Below the pieces are notes generated by a model. That model was not told the origin of the DNA and did no database searches. It was given only the letters and a program-made list of their open reading frames with translations. Position numbers and translations under genes: made by a program. Shown in pieces: positions 62,741 through 64,000 of a stretch of 64,000 bases of DNA. Position 1 is the stretch's first letter; each line of letters starts with the position of its first letter. The stretch spans positions 1-64,000 of the forward strand of contig CBDBOO010000071.1 in the NCBI GenBank assembly GCA_965208385.1, in the 5' to 3' direction. This DNA is from Endozoicomonas sp965208385. GTDB lineage: Bacteria; Pseudomonadota; Gammaproteobacteria; Pseudomonadales; Endozoicomonadaceae.

Positions 62741-63397
62741 TTGAAAAGGTCTCTCGTTCTAAGCTATGTTGCTGCCATGACATTGGCTAATGCTTTGATG
62801 TATTACTTTGTAATAACTCAGGCTCACCACTGGATTTATGATGAAAACTCCCTGCTGGAAAATATCCAGGCTCTGGTGGCGTTAATAGCTGGCTTTGCCG
62901 GTTTACTCCAATTCAAAAATAACAATCATCTTCTGCGTGTTATCGGTTATGCTTTTGCTTTCCTTGGTCTGGCCGTATTTCTGCGCGAAGTAGATGTAGA
63001 AAGACTGCCCTATGACATCCCGGCTCTGTTACTCTGGCTAGGGCACGGCTTCGGACGAAATATCATGCTGGTCATTCTTCTGAGCCTGGTACTCTGGCAG
63101 GCCAAGCCGCTTTTCAGCACCATCCGGGAAAACTTCAGACCTCTGATATTCAGCTCCACCGGACTTCTGATGACGGGCTCTTTTCTCTTGCTGTTGCTGA
63201 GTGATTTATTTGAGAAAAGTATTTTAGGCGGAGCACTGCATGTATTTTACGAAGAAATGATAGAGCTCGATGCTTATATTCTGTTTCTGATCGCAGCGCT
63301 TACCTACCGATATTCGCTAAGCTCATTCAATACCCACCAGCCTGTAGAGGTTCAATTGCCTGATATTCCGGTAACTGCTCAAGAACAGACAGTCTGA
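62741..63397 (+). CDS. Multi-pass membrane protein of unknown function
   Basis: 218 aa with about six hydrophobic segments (VLSYVAAMTLANALMYYFVI, LVALIAGFAGLLQF, VIGYAFAFLGLAVFLREVDV, GRNIMLVILLSLVLWQA, IFSSTGLLMTGSFLLLLLSD, YILFLIAALTYRYSL). The acidic motif FLREVDVERLPYDIP and VFYEEMIELDAYILF lie between helices. I do not recognise a named family. It starts with a TTG or ATG near 62741; the start is uncertain. Confidence 0.6.
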   Translation: MKRSLVLSYVAAMTLANALMYYFVITQAHHWIYDENSLLENIQALVALIAGFAGLLQFKNNNHLLRVIGYAFAFLGLAVFLREVDVERLPYDIPALLLWLGHGFGRNIMLVILLSLVLWQAKPLFSTIRENFRPLIFSSTGLLMTGSFLLLLLSDLFEKSILGGALHVFYEEMIELDAYILFLIAALTYRYSLSSFNTHQPVEVQLPDIPVTAQEQTV

Positions 63398-63545
63398 GGA
63401 TAGACAGCAATGGTCTGACAAACCGTTGCTATTTCCAATGCGTTCAAATTAAGTTTTCAGTACATCCTTCAATAACAAACGCATTAGGAGTAGTCTAAAA
63501 ATAACGTCCTGACTTGCTTTAGAGTGTCATAAAACATACCACTAT

Positions 63546-63636
63546 CGTAGGTTGGTGCAGAACGAAGTGAAGCCCAACATTGGCAGCAGCACGTGCTGAC
63601 AGAATTGTTGGGCTTCGTCCCTCTGCCCAACCTACG
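63546..63636. repeat. 91-bp GTAGGTTGGG-type palindromic repeat
   Basis: The arms CGTAGGTTGG...GAAGCCCAACA (63546-63579) and TGTTGGGCTTCG...CCAACCTACG (63606-63636) are inverted copies, with AGCACGTGCT in the loop. This type of repeat is common between genes of many gammaproteobacteria and is often associated with Y1-type (REP-like) transposases. Confidence 0.75.
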
Positions 63637-63689
63637 CTAGCAAGTCGATCTGTACGATGAAAATATGAAACTTATTTTGAGACTATTCC

Positions 63690-63924
63690 TTAATGTGCAA
63701 TACCACAGGGTAGTGATTGAACATCACTGTATAGGCTCAGACTTCTATGGAAAACACGGAAATCAGCGCATCCAGTCGATCCACCACCCACTGACGACGA
63801 TGCTCGTAACTCTTACCCGAAAAATTATCCTTACCACAGAGAAAAGCACGCAGGACACACCGGGCTATACAGTGGTAGTAGGTATGCTGGCACGATCAAT
63901 CAAGCTTCTTCGAGCAGCGGTCAT
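63690..63924 (-). pseudogene. Relic of a Y1 (HUH) transposase
   Basis: Starts MTAARRSLIDRASIP at 63924, then in shifting frames gives RCVLRAFLCGKDNFSGKSYE, HRRQWVVDRLDALISVFSI and AYTVMFNHYPVVLHIKE. These correspond to the N-terminus of the REP-associated Y1 transposase family, whose HUH motif (NHYHVVLH) is here NHYPVVLH. Several stops and frame changes and loss of the C-terminal part, with the catalytic Tyr, make it dead. Confidence 0.6.
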
Positions 63925-64000
63925 GGCTTCTCCTCAGCTGTAAATCAGCGGCAGGAGAAAGATAGAACAGATTTAGTTCAGGTCAAATGTCTGGATGTCC

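Larger units (their letters stand above)
63398..64000. other. Window end: repeats and a transposase relic, no intact gene
   Basis: Apart from the palindromic repeat at 63546-63636 and the Y1 transposase relic at 63690-63924, I see no supported gene. A plus-strand frame at 63665-63943 is antisense to the relic and is discarded. Confidence 0.5.

Noticed and set aside
63665..63943. Plus-strand frame of 92 codons near the right end
   Set aside because: Antisense to the Y1 transposase relic, whose motifs are recognisable on the minus strand.

Overview
The window looks like a chromosomal segment of a marine, host-associated gammaproteobacterium of the Oceanospirillales type, most likely Endozoicomonas or a close relative. 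This is inferred from gene content, not from a database search. Housekeeping genes (apbC/mrp, metG, erpA with a bactofilin and a DUF6776-type gene, rbgA, dgkA, a MoxR/Bat operon) have Pseudomonas/Hahella-like sequences and partly Pseudomonas-like order. They are interspersed with insertion sequences, broken genes, palindromic repeats and secreted proteins carrying eukaryote-like domains.

Layout. 0-9 kb: a decayed acyl-CoA synthetase, an OmpA lipoprotein, a secreted protein whose F-box-associated (FBA) domain is split by frameshifts, nrdG, a CBS protein, a flavodoxin-fold reductase and a broken beta-helix protein. 9-20 kb: apbC, a SPOR-type protein, a DnaT/replication-P-like pair, metG, an IS607-type element (serine recombinase plus TnpB), erpA, bactofilin, DUF6776 and a CDP-alcohol phosphatidyltransferase. 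20-25.4 kb: an unknown gene cut by a nest of three insertion sequences; the nest boundaries and both target duplications can be read to the base. 25.6-31 kb: GNAT, GST, RbgA GTPase, DgkA, CBS protein and a two-part sodium/solute symporter. 31-35.3 kb: an effector-like island with a 123-bp MITE, a secreted alpha/beta hydrolase, a secreted Ser/Thr kinase ending in a CaaX-type tail, and a tiny basic ORF. 35.3-40 kb: leucine dehydrogenase and a giant indolepyruvate ferredoxin oxidoreductase. 40.5-45.2 kb: a compact operon (YHS, DoxX-like, two ATP-grasp enzymes, MFS-like exporter, DinB-like) of unknown product. 45.3-48.4 kb: two tandem secreted paralogues with C-terminal Death-like domains. 48.6-52.5 kb: DMT transporter, enoyl-CoA hydratase, an FGE/SUMF1-like secreted protein and an AraC regulator. 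52.5-62.2 kb: a Ser-type sulfatase, its radical-SAM maturase, and directly behind it the MoxR-DUF58-DUF4381-BatA-BatB/C-BatD operon. 62.7-64 kb: a membrane protein, a palindromic repeat and a relic Y1 transposase.

How the parts may work together. The sulfatase has a Ser-type active site (S-T-A-G-R), which needs an anSME-type radical SAM maturase; that enzyme is the next gene and is 2 bp from moxR. A perfect FNR-type box (TTGAT-N4-ATCAA) lies upstream of the sulfatase, which fits low-oxygen expression. The secreted kinase, hydrolase, FBA protein and Death-domain proteins look like a host-interaction repertoire. The ATP-grasp/MFS/DinB operon is the best candidate for an undescribed small-molecule pathway.

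Two window-wide patterns stand out. Frameshifts cluster in accessory genes (one also sits in an A9 tract of the Bat operon), so either decay or sequencing error must be considered. Short tandem arrays with a 12-bp unit occur at six places, in unrelated genes and in one intergenic region. No tRNA, rRNA or CRISPR array was seen.
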